Source: Isoetes taiwanensis (taxonomy: Eukaryota; Streptophyta; Lycopodiopsida; Isoetales; Isoetaceae). From it: DNA of 64,000 nt. The stretch spans positions 5,528,600 through 5,592,599 of the forward strand of contig JAJEKV010000058.1 of assembly GCA_021234155.1 (NCBI GenBank). Direction: 5' to 3'. The notes under the pieces were generated by a model. It made no database searches. It worked only from the letters and a program-made list of their open reading frames with translations, and was not told where the DNA came from. The position numbers and the translations under genes were made by a program. This document shows positions 43,150 to 53,810 of the stretch, in pieces (the first letter of the stretch is position 1; each line of letters starts with the position of its first letter).

Positions 43150-44330
43150 GATGCGACTTCTGGTGGTGCCTCAATGGAAGCACTATCTGCACAACAACTT
43201 GCGCCACAACGAGAAGTCTTTCCTTGCTAGTAGCATTTGGCAACAAGGCCCACTCACCAAGGCTGCTGCCAGAGCTACTGCCCCTATTACAACACCTGCA
43301 ATAAGAGCTCCACGCTTCTTTTTATGGTCATGAGCATTCATTGATCGAGGTTCATCCTTCAAGGAGACTGCTTGACAAGATGATTGAGGCTGCTGGACCT
43401 GCAAACTTGTTGTAAAGCAGTTTCTGTCAAATATAATTGATGGTTTTCTGCCATTATGGGTGAACTCCTGTGGAAGTTTTCCAGAAAAATAGTTGGAGGA
43501 GATATCCAGCACAGAGAGATTTTTTCCAAGAGAAAGATTTGCAGGGAGGGTACCATTTAAATGATTATTATTCAAGAGGAAGACCTCCAAACTTGGTATG
43601 GCAAAGATGAATGCTGGTGGTGTTCCGGATATCAAGTTTAAAGACAGCTTCAAAACTTGCAAGTTTGTAAGGTTCCGATATGATTCTGGAATTGATGTCG
43701 CGAACTGGTTCTTGCTGATTGTCATTATAGTAACCTCATTAGAAAGCTCTGGAAAATATGGCCCAAAAGCATTCTCATCCAAATTCATTACCTTGAGGGT
43801 CTTTATACCACTAAGAGATGGGATGACTCCTGAGAGCTAAAGGGGGTAATATTCCACTGAACTGATTATAGACGAAGTGTTTTCAGAGAGCCAAAAAGCG
43901 AAATCTAGCTTGGAATTTGTCCCCAGAGATGTTAGTTTGATAAAAACAATGTACTAAGGTTTGGAATGACATTGAGGAAATCTGGAAATGCTCCAGTGAG
44001 CATGTTATCATTTAAAGCAAGAGATTGCAAGCTACCTAAGGCAGAGTACCTGTCAGGGATATCACCAGAGAAGAGATTGTTGCTAGTATTAAGAACTTGA
44101 AGAGATCTGAGGTGGTCGAGATTGACAGATAGCACTCCCCATATCCCCAACGAGACCAAGCTCAAAATTGGAAACTTGAGCAAATTGTTTGCAAGGGCTG
44201 AAGAAGAAAAGCCATCTGAAAGAGTACATTTGCTTCAGTATAATTGGCACTAAACTTCTGCTCCACAGAGGCGTTGGCCTTGTCTTCAACAATCTGCAAG
44301 ACAATCAAGGTGTTGTCGGTGCTGCAAGAA
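43150..44330 (-). pseudogene. LRR-VI-type receptor-kinase fragment, copy 2
   Basis: Tandem partner of the fragment at 31,938-32,866. From the 5' side: a capping segment, 'HLRSLQVLNTSNNLFSGDIPD', 'LQSLALNDNMLTGAFPD', a decayed junction, then an open 201-codon frame (43,788-43,183) with 'NLDENAFGPYFPELSN', 'NLTNLQVLKLSLN', 'GKNLSVLDISSNYFSGKLP', the Cys cap 'DRNCFTTSLQ', a basic stop-transfer 'HDHKKKRG' and the transmembrane segment 'ALIAGVVIGAVALAAALV'. Compared with copy 1, about 60 bases encoding one LRR are missing near 43,840 and a stop lies there. No kinase domain follows. LRR-VI receptors are plasma-membrane proteins, several with inactive kinases. Confidence 0.7.
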
Positions 44331-44381
44331 TTAAGTTAGCACTATAAAACACAAAGGTCATCCACCAATCTTGACACAAAA

Positions 44382-44597
44382 TTATATTCTTATCATTGAA
44401 ATCTTCCCAAAACCGTACCATAGCTTTGCCATAAGAATCCTTTGGAAAGAGACCGAGACGTCTGGCCAAACATCATTTATGTATTCTACAATAATGAAGG
44501 ATTCACAGATAGGCTTATCATTGTGAATAAGGACAGGAACCTTTCCGTAGACGGAATTAGAAGCAAGTAGAAGCTCTCTCTTGCACCAATACAACAT
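44382..44597 (-). pseudogene. Tau-class glutathione S-transferase N-terminal fragment
   Basis: The 71-codon frame reads 'KRELLLASNSVYGKVPVLIH', then 'KPICESFIIVEYIND'. This is the glutathione-binding half of the thioredoxin-fold domain of plant tau GSTs, with the cis-Pro ('VPVLIH') and the Glu-Ser pair that contacts glutathione. The start of the domain with the catalytic Ser and the alpha-helical C-terminal domain are missing. It sits between the LRR fragment and a local tandem duplication, so it is taken as a gene relic. It could also be an isolated exon of a gene with large introns, but no partner exon was found nearby. Confidence 0.65.
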
Positions 44598-44812
44598 AAT
44601 GTCAGACTTCTTCTTCTACCAGTCCTTCTGCTCATGAAAAACAAGGATACAGAAGAGTCTACTCATAATAGCCAAGAGCAACATCATATTGTGGACGGAA
44701 TACAATATAATATCAGACCTCTTCTTGTACCAAGTCTTCTGCTCATGAAAAACAAAGATACAGAAGAGTCTACTCATAATAACCAAGAGCAACATTATGA
44801 TAACTAGGAGCT
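44588..44812. repeat. Tandem duplication of ~113 bp
   Basis: CTTCTGCTCATGAAAAACAA followed by GATACAGAAGAGTCTACTCATAATARCCAAGAGC occurs at about 44,623 and 44,737. The first copy abuts the end of the GST fragment. Confidence 0.7.
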
Positions 44813-44849
44813 CTGTCAGTTCTGTCAACACAATAGGCAATAGCAACAT

Positions 44850-45790
44850 GTATAAAAGATGGATTACACCATAGGCAATATCAACGTCGAAGAAAAATAC
44901 AACAACGAAGTCTTCTTAACTCTGCCACAAAATGGTGCAGGTGCTCATATGAAGTTTTGGGACAAAGGAGGATAATCATGGTAACAAATGCAATTTAGAG
45001 GAAATTTGAGATCTCATTTCATCCCTATAACAATCCTCCAATGGAATGGCTACCCTCTATTAACTGCAATTAATGCAGCACCAACAACTTCATTGCTGTC
45101 GTTTTTCCCCAATAACTTTTGATCCACTTGTCAAAATGTTGCGGCGTTTGTTGCATTAGATGCGGAATGAAAAGATCTTTCCAATGATATATGGTTATGA
45201 TGTATTTCAATATGGTCATATGCGTTAACCTTAAAAAAATATGATTTTTTTCTTATTTCTTATATATTTATATCGTAAAAGATATATGAATGGGTTATCA
45301 CTAGATAGATCTTGTGAAGACGAACCCATTGCTACAAAAAGTTTTTGAATCGGAGTTCTGGATCAAAAGTTATAATGAAAAAATGATACTACAGCAGTTA
45401 GTTGCAGCTGCATTAATTACAGGCTGCCACATAATACTGGAATGAGATATACTGGAGCTCTTCTCTTATTGGACAGTTTAAAAAGCTGACATGGCATTTT
45501 AAGCATCCCTTAATGGGACAAAATGTGATCTCATTTTTCGTCTAATGATTGTTGGGACATCCAGTCCCAACAATCCAATTGCATTGGCAGATTTGGAAGG
45601 CCTTGTGAAAATATCCTATTGACATTTTTTAGAGATCAGCAAAAGTCCATGAAATAACCTTATGCTGGTGTATGGTCTACAAAGCTTAAGCTGAGCTGAG
45701 GGAGACTCTACCTTCTAAAGCTATAATAGAGTCATTTGTGCCGTCTTAGGCCACTTCAGCTTTATTACAACACTAAAATAGAAGATATAT
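44850..45790. other. Non-coding stretch
   Basis: AT-rich with no gene, element or repeat that I recognise. Confidence 0.35.
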
Positions 45791-46082
45791 GTTGTAACAA
45801 GGTGATGTGAGCATCCTTGATGCATGTGTTGATCAGACTCATAGCATTCTCAAGATGGGCTATTGTTTCAACGAATGGAGTTATTTATTGGAGGCTGCCT
45901 CAGGTGCGCCCTTTTCTGTGCACATTTCGAAGCGTAAATAAGCAGAAAACAGAAGCTTAAGCATTTTCTTAGAACAGAGCAACATAGTCATTGGCATGTA
46001 CAGCAAGTGTGGTCATTGGATTTATAAATATGGTATTTGTGCAGTGTGGTCAAGTAAGGATGCACATAGACTATTCAATTAG
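45790..46082 (+). pseudogene. PPR-like relic, plus strand
   Basis: Short blocks in two frames resemble pentatricopeptide repeats: 'VSILDACVDQTHSILKMGY' at about 45,808 and 'NIVIGMYSKCGHW' at about 45,985, then 'DAHRLFN'. Stops intervene. PPR proteins bind organellar RNA. The relic lies head to head against another PPR-like relic on the opposite strand. Confidence 0.35.
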
Positions 46083-46700
46083 GCATTGAACTGAATTACT
46101 AATATTTCACTAATACATCTTGCCAAAAACCCAACATGCATCATGCAAGCTGCCACACTTGCTACACATGTTAACCAGGCAGTTTCGACAATAGAGTCAT
46201 GTTCACTATTAACTGTGTAAGCACGGATAAACATGCCATGTCCCCAATCTGATATGCTCGTACATGCATCAAGAGTTCTTACAATCGTAACTTTATCTGG
46301 CTTCACATATTCATCTGCCATGTCATGTCCCATTCCCATTCTGGGCGTATGCCATTATCAATGCAGTATATGTGATCACATTTTGCTGACTCATATGCAT
46401 AAACAAAGCAAATGCACCTTCTAGGCAACAACTTGTTCCATACATACAATGCAGTCTTTGTGCACAAGGGCATAGAAGCCATGGCCACGTCTTCTTGGGT
46501 TCCTGAGAGCTTTGGAGATAAGTGGCCAAGCTGTGAGGTATCCATATGAAAAACCTTCAATAGATCATGAACCAACATGAATAATTTATGCTTCATATAA
46601 TTCAACGTCTGGAGATGTCTTATTATCAAACAAAAACTCGTAATGCCAAAAGGAGGCCACACAGCCAACTTGCTATGTCATTTGCTGCAGAATGTTGAGA
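46083..46700 (-). pseudogene. PPR (PLS-type) protein relic, minus strand
   Basis: Overlapping frames contain 'ALFMHMSQQNVITYTALI' plus 'MAYAQNG' (a PPR helix pair), then 'YVKPDKVTIVRTLDACTSI' (an L-type repeat start). Frame changes near 46,330 and 46,500 break the gene. Such repeats occur in organelle-targeted RNA-binding proteins. Too little remains for a closer assignment. Confidence 0.5.
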
Positions 46701-48587
46701 CAATGAGAAATGGTGATTCACAAGGCAAGATATCATTATTAAGTTAAGGAAATCTGAGCCAGTATCTCTGGGATGAATGCATGGAAAGAAGGGCCATAAG
46801 TGTAGTGGGATCCATGCTTTAAAAGACCAGACTAATGCCTTGCAAATTTGACAGATAATAGATAATGAAAAATGTGTATCATAAACATAACAAATAACAG
46901 AAAGACGAAACTCTAACCTGCACGCTGCCAGTTTTGAAATTCAAAGCGATGATGAAAGTTTTACTCTGTACCAACGAGGCAATCGGAATGGGAAAATTCT
47001 TCTGCTTTGGCTGAATCAAATAACAAGAGCCTAAATCAAAGCCAATGGAAGGAGTTCTACTCCGTTCGACAGCAAACAATGAAGAAATAACTCTCCTTTT
47101 CTAATTTCCTAAGCTCTTGAATCCAGAATGGATATCGAACGGCAAAAGGTAAGTCCCTAAAAAGTCATTTTGTTCTTGCAATGTTATGGTATGCTACAAT
47201 TACGGCTTGGCTTAGTGAACAAGAACAAATTGGGTACGGAGGAGATAGGAAGAATTGAAACTTTGCTCGATGGAAAGAGGAAGTTATTTCGCGACCTTCT
47301 CCATCTCCGTGCCATTTTTAGCCAATTTTTTGATTTCTTTGGCCATTGATTTGTAAAAGAGTGGATCTAAAGGTGCAGGACATGCCACCTCATATTTTGG
47401 TGAGGTGCAGGTGCTACGTGGATAGGCTAGAATTGCAAGGAAGGCTGTAGGCTTGGTTAGGCTGGCGTGCTAAAAACCAAATTTTGGAAAAAATTCTGCC
47501 ATATATTCTGCAACAGCTATCTTGCATCAAAGCCCTCTTCAATTCATTCCATGGTTTTTGCATCTTCAACAAGACTGTGAACCTTGTTGCAAAAATGTAA
47601 GAAAAACAAGAAGAGAGAGAAGTGAAAAAGCGGAATGGGAAGAGGGCCATGCCCTCTAGTACTGGTTGAGTTAAAGGCGGACGCTCATATCTTTCTGTTT
47701 GTGAAGAGGAAGAGGTCAAGATTGCTTTGACCATAGTACAAAGACATCATCTTATGATGGCCTCCAGCATGGTGATTGCTTCAAATGTGCTAATTCTTCC
47801 TACTAGATCCATACGGGATTTTGTGCTTAAATTATTCCTATCAGGCCTATTGTGGAGCCTCAAATCATTCACTATTAATATAAAAATCTTACCCTAAAAA
47901 AAATAAAATAAAAAAAAGCAGAATTTATGAGACATGATGTATATTACAAGTCAGGCCTTGATAATTGATAACGAAGTAGTGAAAAGGTAAATTTGATAAG
48001 ACATGTCCAAGGATGACATGTCATCACAAATGTTGTTGTATACTTATATGATAGTCATGTTTTAAGCCAACCGACCCCCTCAACAAATATGAATATCGAC
48101 TTTCCTGGAGCGCCTGTGCCAGCATGAAGCTAGATATATATAATAGCAAAATCTTACCCACATTGCCAGACTATAGTTAAAAATATATAACGGACCACAA
48201 ACTATTCATAGTGGTGGTGGTTGATATATATTAGCAAAACCTTACCCACGTTGCCGGGCTATAGTTGAAAACATATAACTGACCACGGATTATTCATAGT
48301 AGTGGTGCTTGAGAAGGGCATTGCATGTTTTATATAGAAGACTTAGTGCATTAGACCTATCCCTATTGTTGTTGAATCTTATTATTGCATTATAACCGTT
48401 GGATGAGGGCATATTCTATAGCATATACCCTCATATTCCATCCAAGCCATACACATAGTCGATTGACGGGGTCAATTGTTTATGTGGCTCTATAATTGAG
48501 GCTTTGATGACCATTAGGTAAAATAAGAATACAAATTGGACTTTTTAATAGACACTTCCAATTGAATAGCAAGTTTCTTTTCATCCT
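46701..48587. other. Gene-poor stretch with a ~95 bp tandem duplication
   Basis: 48,130-48,313 holds two diverged units sharing TAGCAAAAYCTTACCCACRTTG and ATTCATAGTRGTGGTG. A 106-codon minus ORF at 47,414-47,734 is not recognised. Confidence 0.4.
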
Positions 48588-48792
48588 TGCAATAGACACT
48601 GGACGTGGACGTCCAGATAGGGGTTGCATGCATCCATAAAGGGGTTGCATGCATCCCTAAGAGGTTGCATGCATGCATGGAGGGCTGCTAGCTATAAAGA
48701 GGCTCGGGGGAGAGCTCAAGGGGCGTTCAGTTTTCTGTGCTGAGCTCGTGGTTGGGTGGTGAGTATAGCTAGCACGTCATTTGTGCGTTTCA
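48588..48792 (+). repeat. 5' LTR of the 2.6 kb chromovirus derivative
   Basis: 205 bases. It contains a TATA-like CTATAAAGAGG (about 48,692) and three GGTTGCATGCAT repeats upstream of it, probably its promoter region. Confidence 0.9.
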
Positions 48793-48816
48793 GTGGTATC
48801 AGAGCTTCAAGTTGTG

Positions 48817-49600
48817 ATGGACCAATCTGCTGGGGAAGTGGATCGGATAATGGAGTTGGAGACCGACAATGCGATTTTGAGCGAAAAGTTGGAAGCTGCT
48901 TTAGCTCGCATACAGGAGCTTCAGGACATGGACTCGCTTCGGGCCGAAGTTCGGCAGTTGAAGCTGTCGCATGATGCAGGACATCCACGTGTCAGTGGTA
49001 TTAAGACTGGCGCGAATGTGAAAATTGAGTTCAAACCTTATTTGGCAGCCACGGATGATGCGGAGGAACTCTTTGCATGGTTGCGGATCACCGAACTCAT
49101 ATTTCGCCAAAACCAAAGATGATGATGACACTCGCCTTTATTTTGTGAACGTCACTTAGGAGGGGTCGCTAAGGATTGGTGGCTTGATCTACTCAAGCAC
49201 CGACCCAAGGAAACTCCGATCACAACATTTGCAGAGTTTGAGACACTCATTAAGGAAAGGTTTCTGGGTCATAACTGGGAGCGGGATTTGCTCGCCGAAT
49301 GGAACCAGTTGACCCAGCAAGACAAGGAGTCCGTTCGTGATTTTTCGGCAAGAGTCTTGAAGAAAGGTCTCCAGCTTGGCAAAAATGATGCAGAGAAATC
49401 TGACCGGTTGATGGGCAGTGTCCATCGTTGGATCCGAGCCAAGTTGGATCTTCAAGCTGCAAACCTTTCTTTGGGGCCCCTCGCAAAAACCAGCGAGAAA
49501 AAGTTGAAGAGGAGGGTCTTTCATTAACTCAGCCATCAATGCACAAAGGGGGTTTAAATCTATGTCGATGATTCCCACGCTGGTCATTCTCACAAGTTTG
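48817..49600 (+). pseudogene. Decayed Gag of the chromovirus derivative
   Basis: ATG 48,817 opens a frame with a Leu/Glu coiled coil ('MELETDNAILSEKLEAALAR') and 'FKPYLAATDDAEELFAWL', the beginning of a retrotrans_gag domain. It stops at 49,122. The domain continues in other frames ('LAEWNQLTQQDKESVRDFSA' from about 49,292). At least three slips are needed to follow it. No intact CCHC knuckle was found. Confidence 0.65.
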
Positions 49601-49989
49601 TTAAAACGTGCATCGTGAAGAGCGCACCAATGGAGATCATGTTCCTCCTATTTTCGTCTTAGGGTCGGGTGCAAAGCGTTTCGGGAGGAGGATAAGTCTT
49701 CGCCAGAGAGGGAGCCTAAAGAATCCTATATGGTTTCGGAAGAATCGCCCGGCCGTGAGCATAAGTGTTTTATTTGCTCTAGTCCCCGACCATAAATTTT
49801 TTGAATGTTCGTGTACACCCCAAAGGAAAAAGGGGATTCAAAATCGATACATCTAAAGTTCCACCGGAATAAGAAAGAAAGCGGGACAAAAACGGTGGCT
49901 TTTGTGGGTCATTCCTATACACTAGACCATCCCAACATAGTCGCCTTTTTTGCTTTTTGGTTAATCGTCCGGATCGAAAGTGCATGCTC

Positions 49990-50380
49990 TTTTTGATCCG
50001 GTAGTGAGTTTGATGTGATTTTCGACGGCGGGTTAGTGAAGGCGTTGGACTTGTCCACTCTTCCATTGACAAATGCGATGGATTTGTCGTCCGCTGCGGG
50101 TCAAATTTCACCTTGCGCCTTGGTTGTTAAAGATTTGGAATACTCCATTCAAGGTTTTAACGCCAAGCGTACTTTTTTGGTGGCTGACCTTGGCAGTGTG
50201 GATCTTTTGATTGGGATGCCCTGGCATCAAGAGTATAATCCTTTGGTTGACTGGGTTTCTGGTACTCTTTTGTTAGCCTTGGATGGAGGGAAAAGGACCT
50301 TTAAGTTGGTTAAGGATCTTGTGATTGGCCCCATTCCAATGGTTTCTGTTGTCAATTTCAGTGCATGGGCACCAAGCTGA
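49990..50380 (+). pseudogene. Protease-like region of the chromovirus derivative
   Basis: A 121-codon open frame (50,015-50,380) has 'MDLSSAAGQISPCALVVKDL' and 'FLVADLGSVDLLIGMPWHQE', the C-terminal flap and 'LIGMPWL'-type hallmark of Gypsy aspartic proteases. The catalytic D-S/T-G triad expected upstream of 50,015 is not readable in this frame; the preceding bases are decayed ('SEFDVIFDGG'). Confidence 0.55.
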
Positions 50381-50667
50381 GATTAAGCGCCAACTTGCTG
50401 AGTTACTTCAAGCTGGTTTGATTCGACATAGTTATTCACCTTTTGGTGCACCGTTTTTTATTGGTCAAAAAGGAACAATTCTTGGCGTATGTGTATTGCA
50501 AGTCTTTGGAAGAATACTATTTGCATTTGCAGTTATTATAGACAAGTTTGTTAAGAATTTTGCTAGCATTGCTCTCGGAAGAATAATATGATTTGGACAG
50601 TTGTAGATTGTTTGACTAAGCAAGCCCACTTTAGTCCTTGTTCAAACAACTTAAAAACTTATGATGC

Positions 50668-50952
50668 ATGCAAATGACTTTTAAGGAATGTGATTGGGTA
50701 TGGATGAGGATTCACAAAGGCCACTTTAAGAAGGACGCGCGCAAGAAAGACCTTAAGTTGGCGCCTCGATTAATGTTTCAGTTGAATGATAAATCCACTA
50801 GTGGTTCTAAGCAATATTTGGTTAAGTTTGCCAATCGGCCTTTGGAGGACGCTTCATGGGTTCGTGGCAATTCCGGAAGGCACAAGACATTGGGAAGGCT
50901 TCTAGTAGCCGGCCTAAAAGAGGGCCAAGACAAGATTATGCTAAGATGGTAA
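50668..50952 (+). pseudogene. Chromodomain end of the chromovirus derivative
   Basis: The C-terminal part of a 94-codon frame reads 'KQYLVKFANRPLEDASWVRG', the core of a chromodomain (the 'LVKW..L...ATWE' consensus) that targets chromoviruses to histone marks. The integrase core that should precede it is gone; only 'ECDWVWMRIHKGHF' remains from the region just upstream of the chromodomain. Confidence 0.6.
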
Positions 50953-51006
50953 AAGGACTCTAGCCCCTTGCAGCAGAGGACTGCTGCGATGTCAAGGGGG
51001 AGGGAA

Positions 51007-51211
51007 TGCAATAGACACTGGACGTGGACGTCCAGATAGGGGTTGCATGCATCCATAAAGGGGTTGCATGCATCCCTAAGAGGTTGCATGCATGCATGGA
51101 GGGCTGCTAGCTATAAAGAGGCTCGGGGGAGAGCTCAAGGGGCGTTCAGTTTTCTGTGCTGAGCTCGTGGTTGGGTGGTGAGTATAGCTAGCACGTCATT
51201 TGTGCGTTTCA
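51007..51211 (+). repeat. 3' LTR of the 2.6 kb chromovirus derivative
   Basis: Identical to 48,588-48,792, preceded by the polypurine tract and followed by ATCCT. Confidence 0.9.
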
Positions 51212-51216
51212 ATCCT

Positions 51217-52640
51217 GCAATAAACAAGGGAGTGTCATTATGTTGAAGTTCATTCTCAATATAGGAGCCAAACGCGATGCTCAGATATTGTAGGCCTGGA
51301 TATTCGAACACCATATGCAAAGCACAATTCCAAAATTGTCTAGCCTCATGCATATGCAGAATCAAACTCAATGTCTTCCACATGACATCTTTGAAGAGGA
51401 TCTGGAGCATCAGAACAATCCCAGGAATAACTTCCACATCTGCACAACATGAAACCCTTGCATAAAAATAAAAGGCAAGAAACAAAAATGCCTCTAAATG
51501 GTTATGCATTTCTACAAGAATTCCTGTTCATGCACATTGTATATGTTCATGAACATTGCATATGTTCATGCCTTACCTGTTTAACAAAGAACCAAAGAAA
51601 AAGAACAAAGTATGGACTAGAACTAATTTTTGGCTCTGCATATTGGCTACACATGAATAGATCATAAATGAAGTCGTATTATATTATACAACAAGCATGA
51701 GTTACAACAAGGGCCTGCACAAAATCGGCATGAAGGAATCTACAAAAAGAATCCACTGCCGAAAAATAAAAAGAAGCTCTTCATACTTAACATCTCCGGA
51801 TATGCTCCATAAGAACAAACAAGTTAAGATGCAAATACACAAAACACACACATGTGCAGAAAAATCTGGATATGGGGATGCAGAAGACCACAATAGGAAT
51901 TATGGCGATGCAGAAGCCAAATATACAAAATATTTGTGCTCCTGCAACAACGCAACAACCGCTATTACGGGCTCCTGCATCAAACCTACGAAATCTAATC
52001 TTAAGAAAAAAAAAACTAACAAAGAGAAATTGTAAGATGCCAAACTTGCTCATTTATCTACATATTTATACGAATGAATACCCACTTTGCTATTAACAAT
52101 CTTAGGTTATTTTACAAACAATATTGATGCATGAGGAAACTTGTAACTTAATACACTTTCAATTGTGTTCTTCATTTGTACTAGTACTAGAGCTCCTTTA
52201 GAATTGGAGATTTCACCATGTTCATTATTGCCAAATGCAAAATGGCATGTCATGCCATTCTAGCACATTTTTTTTTTTTTTAACAAACTAGTGTCATATC
52301 ATTTCATGTTGTATGATCCGTTCCACAAGTAGTTATTGCAACATCGCCTTTTTTTTTAACAAACTAGTGTCACATTTAAGCCATCGAAACCAATAAAAAT
52401 TGAACTTATATACACCCTATTATTTATACACAGAATAGCCCTAGGCCCTGAAGGGGCTAAACTATTTTTTAAACCCATGCACTCCCTATTATATATAAAT
52501 ATTATATTAACACAACAGGTCAGCACTAGTTTATTTCTTTCATTGATGATTTTTGTAGAAAAGGGATGTTATTGCCTAGCCAAAAAAAGATCATGCATTG
52601 GAATATTTCAAGTTATACGTGAACCAGATGAATGAGAATG
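51217..52640. other. Non-coding stretch
   Basis: No recognisable gene. TATGTTCATG words repeat at 51,541-51,570, and a T-run followed by AACAAACTAGTGTCA occurs twice (52,268-52,297 and 52,348-52,372). Confidence 0.4.
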
Positions 52641-52644
52641 ATAA

Positions 52645-53810
52645 TGATTTTTTTATCGTCCACTGAGACCAATCGGCCTATAGGACCCAGAAGGAGCGCA
52701 TCAAACTTATTACTGTCCGTGTTAAAAAACCCCCGGCCCGAAGGGTTTTCGAGGAAAAACCGTGGCAGTAATAAGAATGCTGTCAAACTGTACAAGTATA
52801 CATCATCATGAAATAAATGTATATATACATGTCAAGTGTGTGCCCGAGGACATAGCTGATCTCGCATGTCCATAACCTCCTGAAGGTATGATCCCAGCAC
52901 CCGTATGGATGCTGTGTTCAATGCCACATGTAACGGCTGGCCAGGCCTGACCAACTCAGCATAGCGCGTCCAGATTTGATCATATGCTGGGCAACTTTGA
53001 AGGGTATGAGATTCATCCTCAATGACTCCCATTTGGCAGCATTGACAGAGCCTGTCCTAGCGTGGCTCACCAATCCATCTACCCGTCTCAATTCGAAGAT
53101 GATGTGCCCCGGTGCGAATGGAGGCAATGAGTCTGCGCCTTTTCATGGGCATGTGGGTACGCAAGTAGCATTGTGGGCCTCGTTCCAATGTGGGATTTAT
53201 GTGGCGCTGGTAGTGTGTTGCCTTGACATGTTCAAGGGCATTGGCATCCCAAAGCTTGCTGAGGAAGCAAGCATCAAGATATTGCCGCAAGTTATGGCGA
53301 TCTGCCTCCGTTTGCACATGTATGCACCTGTGCTCCTGCACATTCCATCTAGCCAACTATTGAGCTCTCTTTTCCCTCCAGCAGGCCTTGAGACACTGCG
53401 GCCCCATTGCCATGATATAAGCTAGTTTAGGGAGACGAGCATCGTCCATATTGACCATCTTTTGAAAATAGACAATGTGGCAATCAAGGGCCGCCCTCTG
53501 AAGAGGCAAGGATCCTGTCTCCTGCAGTAGAATTTGATATGGGATTGTGGACTTCACCCGTAATCCTCGTACTAAGAAGGCTTTCTGCACCTGCTCCAAG
53601 TCATTCCAAGTAGCGAGGGATACTACTGGGCCCCATACTTCAACCCCGTATAAAACGACAGGCTCCACTAAGACCTTGAACAAGTGTGACTGATGGGCCC
53701 AATCATACAACTCCGCTCTATGACTATTGTTTTGCATTACATATAGTGCCTTCCAACCCGCCGTCACTCGTAGCCGTATGGATGTGTCCCAGTGCATAGT
53801 AGAAGGAAAC
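52645..53810 (-). mobile_element. LINE 3' half (thumb to 3' UTR), minus strand
   Basis: On the minus strand from 53,810 the order is 'FPST' and 'AGWKALYVMQNNSHRAELYDW', then 'LVEPVVLYGVEVWG', 'RQYLDACFLSKLWD', 'RRRLIASIRTGAHHLRI', and the C-terminal 'VIEDESHTLQSCPAY' block. The 3' UTR with the shared hairpin (about 52,730-52,762) and end signature (52,655-52,670) follows, with a tail of ATTCTCATT-like repeats (52,628-52,648). The 146-codon frame at 53,357-53,797 is open; slips follow. The 5' half of the same element appears to lie at 58,262-58,880, separated by a Gypsy insertion. Confidence 0.75.

Larger units (their letters stand above)
48588..51211 (+). mobile_element. 2.6 kb internally deleted chromovirus (Ty3/Gypsy) with identical LTRs
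   Basis: 205-bp LTRs (48,588-48,792 and 51,007-51,211) are identical base for base by eye, bounded by TG...CA, with a perfect TSD ATCCT (48,583-48,587, 51,212-51,216). The tRNA-iMet primer site TGGTATCAGAGC is at 48,794-48,805 and a polypurine tract (AAGGGGGAGGGAA) ends at 51,006. The interior keeps a Gag start (ATG 48,817), a decayed Gag, a protease-like region (49,990-50,380) and a terminal chromodomain region (50,680-50,952). RT, RNase H and most of integrase are missing. The interior is full of slips and stops while the LTRs are pristine, so this derivative was mobilised recently by another element's enzymes. Confidence 0.85.
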
